Origin: Polynucleobacter campilacus
GTDB taxonomy: Bacteria; Pseudomonadota; Gammaproteobacteria; Burkholderiales; Burkholderiaceae
Assembly: GCF_002206625.1 (NCBI RefSeq)
Contig: NZ_NGUP01000003.1
Location: forward strand, 826,707 to 890,706
Direction: 5' to 3'
Length of the DNA: 64,000 nucleotides
How positions within the stretch are numbered: position 1 is the first letter of the stretch; each line of letters opens with the position of its first letter. The translations under genes were made by a program, and so were the position numbers. The notes beneath the pieces were generated by a model. The model worked only from the letters and a program-made list of their open reading frames with translations, was not told the origin of the DNA and searched no databases. Positions 22,035 to 31,427 of this stretch are shown here, one piece after another.

Positions 22035-22934
22035 TTGAAAGATCTCGTTCTTTACTGCAAATCTTATCGTAAAGATTTCTTGCGCTTAAAGCGCTTGCTC
22101 AAATCTATCTCGCAGCACAATATCGATCAAATTCCTTTTTATATTTCAACTCCGACTGCAGATCGAGAATTGCTCATTGAGCTCGTTGGCTCTCAGGGTT
22201 ATGAATGGGTTTCTGATGAGTCGATTATTGATGCCAACCCGCTGGTACCTAGCGGTATTGCAAATACAAAATCTGGCGGACTAGCCCAGCAAGTTGTTAA
22301 GTCTGAATTTTGGCGTTTGGGTTTGTGTGCTAACTATGTTTGTCTTGATTCGGACTGTATTTTTATCAAAGACTTTCATGGCGCAGATTTCTTGGCGGAT
22401 GATGGAAATCCTTATACGGTGATTTATCAGAATAAGGAATATTTTCAGCTAGCAATTGATCGCGGCTATAGCAAGGCACCCGCACACCTCAAAGCAGAAG
22501 GTGATCGCGTAAAGGCTTTGTTTGGGCGCCAAGGGCCGAACTACTATTGCCCTTGCCCACCATTTATATGGTCTGCTGCGGTATGGAAATCATTGGATGA
22601 GCAATACCTTAAACCAAGAGGGCAGACTTTCTGGGATCTATGTACTCCAGAGCATCCAGAAACCTTACTGTATTTAGAGGCCTTATTAAACTTTAAGGCC
22701 ATCCCTCTGTACCCGATTGAGCAGCTCTTCCGAATTTACTACTACGACTGGCACTACTATCTCTTGCGAAGACTGGGTGAAGCTCCTGACAAGTTGAAAG
22801 ATAACTATTTAGGTTTGATTTATCAATCTAGCTGGGACTTAGGCTTGGACTATGGGGGAAGCCAGAAGTCGATCTTTTCAAGAGCCTTGAAAAAACTCAA
22901 ACGATTTGCTCGTTACCTGCAAAGCTTTATCTAA
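22035..22934 (+). CDS. DUF6492-like putative glycosyltransferase
   Basis: A 299-residue protein starting at TTG, beginning DLVLYCKSYRKDFLRLKRLLKSI. It has a DxD-like YVCLDSDCIFIKDF segment near residue 100, as expected for a GT-A fold nucleotide-sugar binder, and many aromatic residues in the C-terminal half. I match it to DUF6492 from memory, with moderate confidence; specificity is unknown. It follows the previous gene by 11 bases and overlaps the next start by one base, so it is part of one operon. Confidence 0.65.
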   Translation: MKDLVLYCKSYRKDFLRLKRLLKSISQHNIDQIPFYISTPTADRELLIELVGSQGYEWVSDESIIDANPLVPSGIANTKSGGLAQQVVKSEFWRLGLCANYVCLDSDCIFIKDFHGADFLADDGNPYTVIYQNKEYFQLAIDRGYSKAPAHLKAEGDRVKALFGRQGPNYYCPCPPFIWSAAVWKSLDEQYLKPRGQTFWDLCTPEHPETLLYLEALLNFKAIPLYPIEQLFRIYYYDWHYYLLRRLGEAPDKLKDNYLGLIYQSSWDLGLDYGGSQKSIFSRALKKLKRFARYLQSFI

Positions 22935-23854
22935 TGAAAAATACACCGTTAGTTAGCGTGCTCATGCCCGCCTATAACTCGGAGCTATATATTGCGGAGG
23001 CTATTCAGAGCATTCTGAATCAGACATATCAGAATATTGAACTGATCATTTTTGATGATGGTTCTTCTGACAAAACAAGACAGGTAATTGAAGGTTTTAC
23101 AGATTCACGCATTATTAAAATACTCTCCGATCAGAATTACGGCGTAGTACGAGCTCGCAATGAGATGATTGATAGGGCTAGTGGTCAGTACATTGCCTTA
23201 ATGGATGCAGATGACATTGCAGATCCATCGCGCCTTGAGAAGCAGATCAGTATTCTTGAGAGCGAGCAGTATGATCTTTGCGGTAGCGCCCAGTGGGTAT
23301 TAGATGAGGGTACTGGCCAGATCAAAAAATCAAAAGATAAGTTTTCAGATGCAGATCTTCGGGCGCTTTTATCTGTTTATTGCGGTTTATGTAACTCCGC
23401 TATGACAGGTAAGGCAGAAATCTTTAAACGTTTTAAATATGACACTTCAATTTTGACTTCTGAGGACTATTATCTTTGGGTGCAAATGGCTGCAGCCGGA
23501 TCTCGCTTCTTAAATCTTCCCGAGCGTTTAATTACTTATCGTCGTTATCCTGCCCAGACTAGCTCTGTCCATTTGGAAAAATTCAAGCTAACCACGATTG
23601 AAGTACAAAAAAAGTATCTCGAGCTATTAGGAATCAATCCTGATTTCTATCCACGCCATCTTCCCTTTAAGCAAAGGTTGGTTAACGGTATTGGACTCTT
23701 GCGAGAACTCAATCGAAGATTTCCTAGAGTATCACTGAAGGCGAATACTGAGATCTATGCAAGATTTCAGTATCGAAGAAATGGTATCTACACGCCATTT
23801 ACTCGTCTCGAGCGCCTTTTGGTTGCCCTGTGGGCAAGCTTGCTAGTTTCTTAA
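22934..23854 (+). CDS. Family 2 glycosyltransferase
   Basis: GT-A fold inverting glycosyltransferase. The 306 residues begin PLVSVLMPAYNSELYIAEAI and contain IIFDDGSSDKT and the metal-binding YIALMDADDIADPSRL. SEDYYLWVQMAAAG supplies the catalytic-base ED motif. No membrane segment is obvious. The start overlaps the preceding stop by one base. Its end overlaps the convergent minus-strand gene by four bases. Exact sugar is unknown. Confidence 0.93.
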   Translation: MKNTPLVSVLMPAYNSELYIAEAIQSILNQTYQNIELIIFDDGSSDKTRQVIEGFTDSRIIKILSDQNYGVVRARNEMIDRASGQYIALMDADDIADPSRLEKQISILESEQYDLCGSAQWVLDEGTGQIKKSKDKFSDADLRALLSVYCGLCNSAMTGKAEIFKRFKYDTSILTSEDYYLWVQMAAAGSRFLNLPERLITYRRYPAQTSSVHLEKFKLTTIEVQKKYLELLGINPDFYPRHLPFKQRLVNGIGLLRELNRRFPRVSLKANTEIYARFQYRRNGIYTPFTRLERLLVALWASLLVS

Positions 23855-24879
23855 CGCAGGTTTAGCTTGATGTGGCTGGCAATAGTTTGTTGATCGATAT
23901 CGCCTATAGAGCTGGGCAATTCAAGTAATTTATTGGTGCCCCTATAGGAGTGCCACATCTGTGGCATGAGTTTTACCTGATCGCCCAACATCCCTGCAAG
24001 ATGACTCATGCCACTTTTAGATCCTATTAAGACATCTGCATGAAGTAGGTGATGAAAGGTGCCCATGAAATCGCTATCAATATGCTCATGGACTTCATAC
24101 CCCGTGTTCTGAAAGCGCTCTTTCCAGGAGAATGGCGCCCCAGTTTCAGAATGGTACCGGCCATCTTTACCTTCGCTATAAATATGAATCGCTACTGAAC
24201 GTGGCGAATGACTCAAAATCGTATTGAGTATTTCTAGGTACCAAGCGTCGGGTAGCATTCTGGAAGAGAGGTCTGAGAATTGTCTGCCCGGAAGAAGATC
24301 GCCCCTTCTAATATGAACCGCAATGTTGATCTTCTTTGGATCAAATATCAAGGGAATTGGAAGATGTTCGCGGGCTTGTGTGTAGGCCTTGATAAACCAG
24401 TCACGGCTTGGGCCATATTCGTAATCACCAAATCGATTATTGCTAATCTTAAAGGCAATATCTGGGCCTGGATGCTGCTGAATAAATGCATCCACTGCCT
24501 TATAGATTTCATCATCGACTTGATCATTCGTCGGAATGTGAATTTCAAATTCGGGCAGCTCAATGACTTTCACGTCACCCTTTTTAATCTTTTGCTCAAG
24601 ATCCTCTCGGCTAGTGAGAATCCTTTTGGGATCCAGCATCCGATTTAAGTCATCCCCAATATTATGGGTTTCGTTCGCACATCTACCTCTTAATTTACGT
24701 AGGGATTGCTTTAAATTCCATCTAAAGGACTGCTTATGTGATTTTTGAAGTTGCTTTTCTGAATACGCAAATTGCAAATTGTTTCTGGCAGCAATTTTGA
24801 TGGCACGATTCATGATTCCCATCGAGTGCCCAATCCCCGCATCAGGATTGTCATAGTCAATTAAAAACCGATTATTCAT
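23851..24879 (-). CDS. Fucosyltransferase-like (GT11/GT23-type) protein
   Basis: Possible alpha-1,2 or alpha-1,6 fucosyltransferase-like enzyme. The 342 residues contain NIAVHIRRGDLLPG near residue 190, the HxRRGD motif that binds GDP-sugar in those families, and IGSKSGMSHLAGML near residue 295, similar to the S-rich motif at the active site. The N-terminus DYDNPDAGIGHSMGIMNRAI resembles a GT-B opening. Overlaps the upstream gene by four bases, so it is translated with the GT10-like gene. Confidence 0.68.
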   Translation of the reverse strand: MNNRFLIDYDNPDAGIGHSMGIMNRAIKIAARNNLQFAYSEKQLQKSHKQSFRWNLKQSLRKLRGRCANETHNIGDDLNRMLDPKRILTSREDLEQKIKKGDVKVIELPEFEIHIPTNDQVDDEIYKAVDAFIQQHPGPDIAFKISNNRFGDYEYGPSRDWFIKAYTQAREHLPIPLIFDPKKINIAVHIRRGDLLPGRQFSDLSSRMLPDAWYLEILNTILSHSPRSVAIHIYSEGKDGRYHSETGAPFSWKERFQNTGYEVHEHIDSDFMGTFHHLLHADVLIGSKSGMSHLAGMLGDQVKLMPQMWHSYRGTNKLLELPSSIGDIDQQTIASHIKLNLR

Positions 24880-25889
24880 CGTTGCAGATCTTGAAGAACT
24901 TTATTGACAATGGTTGATGCATAGCTACTTGTGTCAAATTCAATTGCCTTAGGACTCGCAAGGAATTTCTGTATATTGTCCTGGTATTGCTGGTATTGAT
25001 CGGCATCGATAGTTAAAAGAAATTGGTGTACTTCGCCCGTACTCTTAAAATTTCGTCTATCGATATAGCATGTGCTGGGAATATGTTCTTCAATAGTATG
25101 GGATCCCCAGTAGACAGGAACACAGCCATTCAGTAGGCAATCAAATATTTTTTCGCTAATGTAGTCCGGTAGATTGGCCACGTTCTCATAGCAATAGGCA
25201 AACTTTGCTTTTTGATACACGCTCCCTTTATCTTCAATTTCACCAACATAGCTTGGGAAAGGTTTGTATCTAAAAATTTGGGATGCCATACGTTTTAAGC
25301 GTCGAGTGATTTTTTCAGTGGAAGTGAAAGCGGGTTCGGGCTTACTCCAGCCCAATCCATACAATGAGAAATACTCAGGAGCATTTCTTTCGTACCAGCG
25401 AATGACATTGATGCGCTCTTTATATAAATCATCATCCATGGGCTTAGGAAATGCCTTATTAGCATTAATAAGACATGCAAATATAGGGCGATCTTTGAAG
25501 GCCGGCGTCGGCTTTATTTGAATCTGATTTGGGATGAATAAGCCAATAGCATTTGGAAGATGTAGTAAGTCTTTATTCCAGGTAAAGACGCCATCAAAAG
25601 TACTTAGATATGCCTCATTCCTATTGAGGGGGCAAATATATGGGTTTTCAGTGGCTATCAGGTATTTTGGACTTGGAATATGGTCTATTGCTTGCCCATC
25701 GTGCAAAATACTAAAAGCAATTTCTCGACCTTGGTTGATATCAGGATTATTGAGCTCAATACCGTGTTTTAGAAATTCAGATCTGAGTAATCGGTTGGTA
25801 AAAGTTGGGTTGTAGGTATGATGTCTATCAATTTCCTCAAAAGAGGCATTTTTCACTCTATCTTGTTGATAGTAATTAGCAAATAACAT
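24876..25889 (-). CDS. Family 10 glycosyltransferase (alpha-1,3/1,4-fucosyltransferase-like)
   Basis: Predicted GT10 enzyme, a family that mostly moves fucose from GDP-fucose. The 337 residues carry the strong GT10 motif: FAYCYENVANLPDYISEKIF, then CLLNGCVPVYWGS, near residues 230-265. The N-terminal half (LIATENPYICPLNR, DGVFTWNKDLL) also fits. Its start codon is just seven bases from the start of the divergent next gene. GDP-fucose supply would need gmd, present 25 kb away, plus a reductase not seen here. Confidence 0.82.
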   Translation of the reverse strand: MLFANYYQQDRVKNASFEEIDRHHTYNPTFTNRLLRSEFLKHGIELNNPDINQGREIAFSILHDGQAIDHIPSPKYLIATENPYICPLNRNEAYLSTFDGVFTWNKDLLHLPNAIGLFIPNQIQIKPTPAFKDRPIFACLINANKAFPKPMDDDLYKERINVIRWYERNAPEYFSLYGLGWSKPEPAFTSTEKITRRLKRMASQIFRYKPFPSYVGEIEDKGSVYQKAKFAYCYENVANLPDYISEKIFDCLLNGCVPVYWGSHTIEEHIPSTCYIDRRNFKSTGEVHQFLLTIDADQYQQYQDNIQKFLASPKAIEFDTSSYASTIVNKVLQDLQR

Positions 25890-25896
25890 TATTTAT

Positions 25897-26838
25897 ATGG
25901 CTCTATTTAAATCTCAGAAGTTAGCGCGGAAATCGATTGTAGATTCCAAAATACTGCTGGCTGGTCCAGTTAGAAATGTAGCGCACACGATTCAGAATGA
26001 GGTTGAAACCCTAGTAGCAAGTCTTGGCAACTTTAAAGAGATTTATTGCTTTGTGGTTGAGAGCGATTCTAGTGATGATACCCTGAAAAAATTAGAAGAA
26101 CTACAGGGTGTCATTAGAAACTTTTCTTATGTGAGTGCGGGTAATTTGAGTGAAAAGTACCGCCGGCGTACCGATAGAATTGCCCTGTGTAGAAATCTCA
26201 TTATTGATGAGGTTGCAAAAAATCCGCTTTTTGCAGATATTGACTATATTGCCATGGCTGATTTAGATGGTATGAATGGCTTGGTTACCCCGGCAAAGAT
26301 TGCACAATGCTGGGAGGTAGATGAGCCCTGGGATGTCATTACCGCTAATCAGCTGGGCGAATATTACGATATCTGGGGATTAAGCCATCCCCATTGGAAT
26401 CCAATAGATTGTTGGGAGCAAAAGCGCCAACTAGAAAATATTCTCGGTAATGATATGGCTCAAGATATTGCGGTGACCTGTAAGCAATCTCCAATAGATC
26501 CACGAGCAGACCTGATAGAAGTAGACTCAGCTTTTGGCGGCCTGGGTATTTATAGGCGCGAGGCTTTTCTGGCAGGTCGATATGCTGGGACAGATGATTT
26601 AGCTGGTGGCATTGATGTGGCTGATCACACGCCATATCACAGAGAGTTACGCCAAAAAGGCTTTCGTATTTTTATCAACCCCGCCTTAATTAATTGCGAT
26701 AAGTCTACGCGCGATATTGCCGAAGGTGCTCCCATACCCAAGGCTAGCGGCGCATTAAAATTAGTAAAGAAACTAGGAATTTTATTATTTGGTAAGAAGC
26801 GATTTAATAAGTATCTGCAAATGATGCAGACTCCTTAA
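25897..26838 (+). CDS. GT-A glycosyltransferase, CAP59/GT69-like
   Basis: A 313-residue putative glycosyltransferase. It has ILLAGPVRNVAHTIQNEVETL, an acidic VESDSSDDTLKKL, the RTDRIALCRNLII segment and YIAMADLDGMNGLV, whose DLD may bind metal. This order resembles the CAP59 (GT69) group, a tentative family call. No transmembrane segment. There is almost no space upstream, so its promoter must lie inside the divergent GT10-like gene. rfbB follows after 24 bases. Confidence 0.6.
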   Translation: MALFKSQKLARKSIVDSKILLAGPVRNVAHTIQNEVETLVASLGNFKEIYCFVVESDSSDDTLKKLEELQGVIRNFSYVSAGNLSEKYRRRTDRIALCRNLIIDEVAKNPLFADIDYIAMADLDGMNGLVTPAKIAQCWEVDEPWDVITANQLGEYYDIWGLSHPHWNPIDCWEQKRQLENILGNDMAQDIAVTCKQSPIDPRADLIEVDSAFGGLGIYRREAFLAGRYAGTDDLAGGIDVADHTPYHRELRQKGFRIFINPALINCDKSTRDIAEGAPIPKASGALKLVKKLGILLFGKKRFNKYLQMMQTP

Positions 26839-26862
26839 TCGCATATTTGGTAGATCAACGAC

Positions 26863-27918
26863 ATGATATTAGTAACAGGCGGTGCTGGATTTATTGGCGG
26901 TAACTTCGTACTAGATTGGTTAGCCGATTCTAGCGAAGGCATTGTTAATTTGGATAAGTTAACGTATGCCGGAAATTTAGCTACCCTGGACTCTTTAAAA
27001 AATGATCCGCGTCATATTTTTGTTCATGGCGATATTGGTGATAAAGAGTTAGTTACTAAATTATTAAAAGAGTATCAACCGCGCGCCATCGTCAATTTTG
27101 CTGCTGAGAGCCATGTAGATCGCTCGATTCATGGGCCGGCCGAGTTTGTACAAACCAATATTATGGGTACATTTAATTTATTAGAGTGTGCTCGTGAATA
27201 TTGGAATAGTCTTGAGGATGTTGCTCAAGAAAAATTTCGCTTTCATCATGTTTCAACTGATGAGGTCTATGGTTCTCTATCTGCAAGCGATCCTGCATTT
27301 ACTGAAACCAACCCTTATGAGCCTAATAGCCCATACTCTGCCTCCAAGGCAGCCTCTGATCACCTAGTTCGCGCCTGGTTTCATACCTACGAGTTTCCAG
27401 TAGTCACAACCAATTGCTCTAATAATTACGGCCCTTACCACTTTCCTGAGAAATTAATTCCCTTAGTCATTCTCAATGCTTTAAATGGCAAGCCTTTACC
27501 TATCTATGGCGATGGTCAGCAGATTCGCGACTGGCTCTATGTAGGCGATCATTGCTCTGCAATTCGTGAAGTATTGGCCAAGGGAAAATTAGGTGAGACC
27601 TATAACATTGGCGGCTGGAATGAAAAAGCCAATATTGATGTTGTGAAAACGATTTGCCGCATTCTCGATGAATTAAAGCCTCGCTCAGATGGAAAGCCCT
27701 ATGCTGAGCAAATTACTTTTGTAAAAGATCGCCCTGGCCATGATCGTCGTTATGCAATTGATGCGAGTAAAGTAGAGCGCGAACTTGGCTGGCGTCCTGC
27801 CGAAACATTTGATACCGGCATTCGTAAAACGGTGCAATGGTATCTAGATAATCCAGTTTGGATCGAGGGTGTAGTCAGCGGCTCTTATCGAGACTGGTTA
27901 CAAAAGCAGTACAACTAG
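26863..27918 (+). CDS. rfbB: dTDP-glucose 4,6-dehydratase
   Basis: Second enzyme of dTDP-L-rhamnose synthesis. The 351-residue extended SDR has [11 protein letters not shown] at the N-terminus, the catalytic pair STDEVYGSL and [14 protein letters not shown], plus [17 protein letters not shown]. First of the rfbB-D-A-C set, all on one strand with tiny spacers or overlaps, a standard order in proteobacterial O-antigen loci. Confidence 0.98.
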   Translation: MILVTGGAGFIGGNFVLDWLADSSEGIVNLDKLTYAGNLATLDSLKNDPRHIFVHGDIGDKELVTKLLKEYQPRAIVNFAAESHVDRSIHGPAEFVQTNIMGTFNLLECAREYWNSLEDVAQEKFRFHHVSTDEVYGSLSASDPAFTETNPYEPNSPYSASKAASDHLVRAWFHTYEFPVVTTNCSNNYGPYHFPEKLIPLVILNALNGKPLPIYGDGQQIRDWLYVGDHCSAIREVLAKGKLGETYNIGGWNEKANIDVVKTICRILDELKPRSDGKPYAEQITFVKDRPGHDRRYAIDASKVERELGWRPAETFDTGIRKTVQWYLDNPVWIEGVVSGSYRDWLQKQYN

Positions 27919-27935
27919 ATTCAATTAAAGAACGA

Positions 27936-28889
27936 ATGAATATCCTTATATTTGGCAAGGATGGTCAACTGGGAAAGGCATTTCAAAACCTTTTTCAGAA
28001 AGCGCCGCTAGCCTTCGAGATCAGCATTCAATATATTGGCCGCAATCAATGCGACTTAAGCAATACCGCAGCTCTAAGTGATCTCCTTAATTCGTCTCAG
28101 CCAGATCTTATTATTAATGCTGCCGCCTATACAGCTGTGGATAAAGCGGAGACTGAGCAAGACTTGGCATTTGCAATAAATGCTAAAGCGCCTGAGACGA
28201 TGGCGCAATATGCCACAAAACACGGCAGCACTCTCCTGCATTACTCAACAGACTACGTATTTGATGGCAGCAAAGATAGCCCCTATATTGAGAGCGATCC
28301 TCGCAAACCAATCAATATGTATGGCAAGAGTAAGGCTTCAGGTGAAGAAGCTATTGAAAAAGTCTTTGCCAATCGCTCCTCAGGTCAATGCGCTATCTTT
28401 CGCACAAGCTGGGTATATGGTGATGGCGCCAACTTTATTCGTACTATTTTGCGTCTAGCCAAAGAGCGTGAGGATCTGAAAGTCATTTCTGACCAGTATG
28501 GCGTGCCAACGAATGCCGATTGGTTAGCCCAAGTTAGCTTAGACTTGGTTCTAGATTCACAGTTCAGGCTCAGAAAATTCACCTCGGGTATTTATCATGC
28601 GGTTCCCTCTGGGAAAACCAACTGGCATGAGCTGGCGGTATTAGCTGCGCAGGCAGCACTGGATGCCAATATTACTCTGAAGCTAAAACCACATGACATT
28701 GTGTCGATCCTAGCTGCGCAATACCCAGTAGCAGCTCCTAGGCCAGCCAATTCATGTCTGGATAACTCCAAATTGCGCCTAGCTTTAGAAGAGGGTGGCG
28801 ATATGTCAAAATTACAGCATTGGAACAAGGATTGGACAACAGAAGTTCAGTCTTATGTTGCTGGTCTTGCAAGAGACGGACTTATTTAA
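27936..28889 (+). CDS. rfbD: dTDP-4-dehydrorhamnose reductase
   Basis: Last step of dTDP-L-rhamnose synthesis. 317 residues from ATG at 27936, which gives the expected [16 protein letters not shown] start; the open frame upstream overlaps rfbB and has no similarity. Signatures are [26 protein letters not shown] with [11 protein letters not shown], and FRTSWVYG. Same operon as rfbB and rfbA. Confidence 0.97.
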   Translation: MNILIFGKDGQLGKAFQNLFQKAPLAFEISIQYIGRNQCDLSNTAALSDLLNSSQPDLIINAAAYTAVDKAETEQDLAFAINAKAPETMAQYATKHGSTLLHYSTDYVFDGSKDSPYIESDPRKPINMYGKSKASGEEAIEKVFANRSSGQCAIFRTSWVYGDGANFIRTILRLAKEREDLKVISDQYGVPTNADWLAQVSLDLVLDSQFRLRKFTSGIYHAVPSGKTNWHELAVLAAQAALDANITLKLKPHDIVSILAAQYPVAAPRPANSCLDNSKLRLALEEGGDMSKLQHWNKDWTTEVQSYVAGLARDGLI

Positions 28890-28900
28890 GGGTTAAATGT

Positions 28901-29830
28901 ATGGCGGTAAATCGTAAAGGCATTATTTTGGCCGGTGGATCGGGCACACGTTTATATCCGGTTACCCAAGCGGTTTCAAAGCAACTCATGCCTGTCTACG
29001 ACAAGCCTATGGTCTACTATCCTTTAAGTACTTTGATGCTCGCTGGCATTCGCGACATTTTGTTGATTTCTACGCCACATGACACCCCTCGATTCTCCGA
29101 GTTGCTTGGTGATGGCTCGCAGTGGGGTCTTAATATTGAATACTGTGTACAGCCCTCTCCAGATGGTTTGGCACAAGCATTTACCTTAGGCAAAAACTTT
29201 GTTGGCAATGGACCAAGCGCTTTAGTACTCGGCGACAATATTTTTTATGGACATGAGCTAGTAGATCAGCTCTATAGTGCAAATGATAGAAGCACTGGCG
29301 CCACCGTATTTGCCTATCACGTGAATGATCCAGAGCGCTATGGTGTTGTAGAGTTTGATAAAGCTTACAAAGCACTTTCGATTGAAGAAAAGCCTAAGCA
29401 GCCTAGAAGCAATTACGCAGTGACTGGCTTATATTTTTATGACAATCAAGTATGTGATATCGCAGCCTCGATTAAGCCGAGTGCTCGTGGCGAGCTTGAA
29501 ATCACCGATATCAATCGGGCTTACTTGGCAAAAAATGAACTCAGTGTAGAAATTATGGGTCGCGGTTTTGCCTGGCTCGATACCGGCACGCATGATTCAT
29601 TATTAGATGCAGCTGGATTTATTGCCACCTTGCAAAAGCGCCAAGGTTTGATGGTGGCTTGTCCTGAAGAAATTGCCTATCGTCAGGGCTGGATTAGTGC
29701 CGAAGTAGTACAAAAAGTTGCCGCTCAATTAAGTAAGAATAGCTACGGTCAGTACTTGAATAAAATTTTGAATGAGCTTAATAGTTCTGCCCAACCCATT
29801 TCCTTATCTGCAAAGAAGGCGAGTCAATGA
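28901..29830 (+). CDS. rfbA: Glucose-1-phosphate thymidylyltransferase
   Basis: Makes dTDP-glucose from dTTP and glucose-1-phosphate, first step of the rhamnose pathway. 309 residues from ATG at 28901, giving [17 protein letters not shown] close to the N-terminus as in the family. Further motifs are [32 protein letters not shown] and [19 protein letters not shown]. The upstream in-frame extension overlaps rfbD and is rejected. Its stop overlaps rfbC by four bases. Confidence 0.98.
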   Translation: MAVNRKGIILAGGSGTRLYPVTQAVSKQLMPVYDKPMVYYPLSTLMLAGIRDILLISTPHDTPRFSELLGDGSQWGLNIEYCVQPSPDGLAQAFTLGKNFVGNGPSALVLGDNIFYGHELVDQLYSANDRSTGATVFAYHVNDPERYGVVEFDKAYKALSIEEKPKQPRSNYAVTGLYFYDNQVCDIAASIKPSARGELEITDINRAYLAKNELSVEIMGRGFAWLDTGTHDSLLDAAGFIATLQKRQGLMVACPEEIAYRQGWISAEVVQKVAAQLSKNSYGQYLNKILNELNSSAQPISLSAKKASQ

Positions 29831-30393
29831 CTGTAAACGCTAAGCTGCAGGTAACACCTACGGCGATTCATGATGTATTAGTCATTGAGCCAAAAGTATT
29901 TGGTGATGAACGTGGCTGGTTTACAGAATCTTTTAATGCGGGGGATTTTTCAGCTGCCACAGGCTTAGATGTGGAGTTTGTGCAAGACAATCACTCATTC
30001 TCCCGCCAATGGACTTTGCGTGGCCTGCATTATCAGTTAGAAAACATTCAAGGCAAGTTAGTGAGAGTGGTAGCAGGAAGTGTTTTTGATGTGGTGGTCG
30101 ATATTCGTCAAGATTCGCCAACGTATGGCAAGTGGGTAGGTATTGAGCTAAGCGCTGAAAATCATCAGCAATTGTGGATTCCACCAAAGCTGGCTCACGG
30201 CTTTTTAGTGCTTTCAGAAACTGCTGAGTTTTTATACAAAACAACGAATTACTATCATCCGCAAAGTGAAGCCTGTCTTGCTTGGAATGATTCAACTGTA
30301 GGGGTGAAGTGGCCTTTACCAGCAGGTATTGCGCCTAATATGAATGCCAAAGATTTGGCTGGCCTCTCTTGGGAAAAAACGCCAAAGTTTTAA
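29827..30393 (+). CDS. rfbC: dTDP-4-dehydrorhamnose 3,5-epimerase
   Basis: Third step of dTDP-L-rhamnose synthesis. 188 residues with [35 protein letters not shown] (catalytic His region) and [28 protein letters not shown]. Translationally coupled to rfbA through ATGA, and its stop overlaps the waaC start by one base (TAATG), so rhamnose supply and heptosyl transfer may share an mRNA. Confidence 0.98.
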   Translation: MTVNAKLQVTPTAIHDVLVIEPKVFGDERGWFTESFNAGDFSAATGLDVEFVQDNHSFSRQWTLRGLHYQLENIQGKLVRVVAGSVFDVVVDIRQDSPTYGKWVGIELSAENHQQLWIPPKLAHGFLVLSETAEFLYKTTNYYHPQSEACLAWNDSTVGVKWPLPAGIAPNMNAKDLAGLSWEKTPKF

Positions 30394-31427
30394 TGGCTAT
30401 TCAGAGCTCATCTCCCAAAATATTGTTGGTAAAGCTATCCTCGCTCGGGGATATTCTGCACAATTTGCCGCTGGTTTGGGATTTACGTGCTCGTTTACCG
30501 AATGCCCAAATTGATTGGGTTGTAGAGGAGGGCTATGTACATCTTCTGGAGCCTCTATTAAGTAGAGAGGGTTTTAAAGGTATTGATCACATCATTCCTT
30601 TTGGCTTACGTCGTTGGAAAAAAAAGATTTTTAGCCGCAACTCTTGGAAAGAGCTCTTTGCTTTTAAAAAGCGCCTTCAAGATTCTTCATACGACATCGT
30701 GATTGAAACTCAAGGCTTGCTGAAATCTGCCTTAGTTTGTTTTCTGGCAAGGAAAAATCCTGACGCCGTTATTGCGGGCTTAGCAAATGCAACCCAGTAC
30801 TCTGGCTATGAGCCACTCGCTAGATTATTTTATAAGCATTGTGTTCAGGTTCCCATTGATTGCCACGCGGTTGATCGTTCCCGCTGGGTGATGTGCTCCG
30901 CATTGAATTGGCCGCTAGTGGGACGATCCACAACCCCCCAGTTTTATCCGCAAAAATTTCTGGATAGCTTGCCTGAAAAGATTCTGCCGGGATTACAAAA
31001 GCCCTATGTACTGTGTTTTCATTCCACTGCTAGAGAAGCAAAGCGCTGGGCTAATGAGAACTGGGTTACTTTAGGAAAAGAGCTATCTCAGCGTGGATAT
31101 CATCCAGTTTTTCCTTGGGGTAGCCCGTCTGAAAAATTAATTAGTACTCAGTTGGCTAGTCAAATTCCTGGCGCAATAGTTCCCCCTGCATTTTCAATTG
31201 AAGAGGCATTTTCAGTGATTGCGGGTGCTGCACTGACGGTGGGTGTCGATACTGGCCTAACTCATCTAGCTGCAGTTTTAGGTAAGCCTACGGTAGAAAT
31301 TTATTGCGATTCACCTCGATGGAAAACCGAGGGCTATTGGTCAGAATCTATTCGCAATGTGGGGGATATTCAAGCGTCACCCAATGTAGCAGAGGCTATT
31401 AAGGCTTCTTTCGAGCTGTTAGCGTAG
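30393..31427 (+). CDS. waaC: Lipopolysaccharide heptosyltransferase I
   Basis: Adds the first heptose to Kdo2-lipid A in the LPS inner core (GT9). 344 residues from ATG at 30393, the last base of the rfbC stop; an upstream TTG in frame overlaps rfbC further and is not needed. Motifs: ILLVKLSSLGDILHNLPL, TQGLLKSAL, FHSTAREAKRWANENW and VGVDTGLTHLAAVLGKPTVEIY. The end overlaps a convergent tolC-like gene by nine bases. Confidence 0.94.
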   Translation: MAIQSSSPKILLVKLSSLGDILHNLPLVWDLRARLPNAQIDWVVEEGYVHLLEPLLSREGFKGIDHIIPFGLRRWKKKIFSRNSWKELFAFKKRLQDSSYDIVIETQGLLKSALVCFLARKNPDAVIAGLANATQYSGYEPLARLFYKHCVQVPIDCHAVDRSRWVMCSALNWPLVGRSTTPQFYPQKFLDSLPEKILPGLQKPYVLCFHSTAREAKRWANENWVTLGKELSQRGYHPVFPWGSPSEKLISTQLASQIPGAIVPPAFSIEEAFSVIAGAALTVGVDTGLTHLAAVLGKPTVEIYCDSPRWKTEGYWSESIRNVGDIQASPNVAEAIKASFELLA

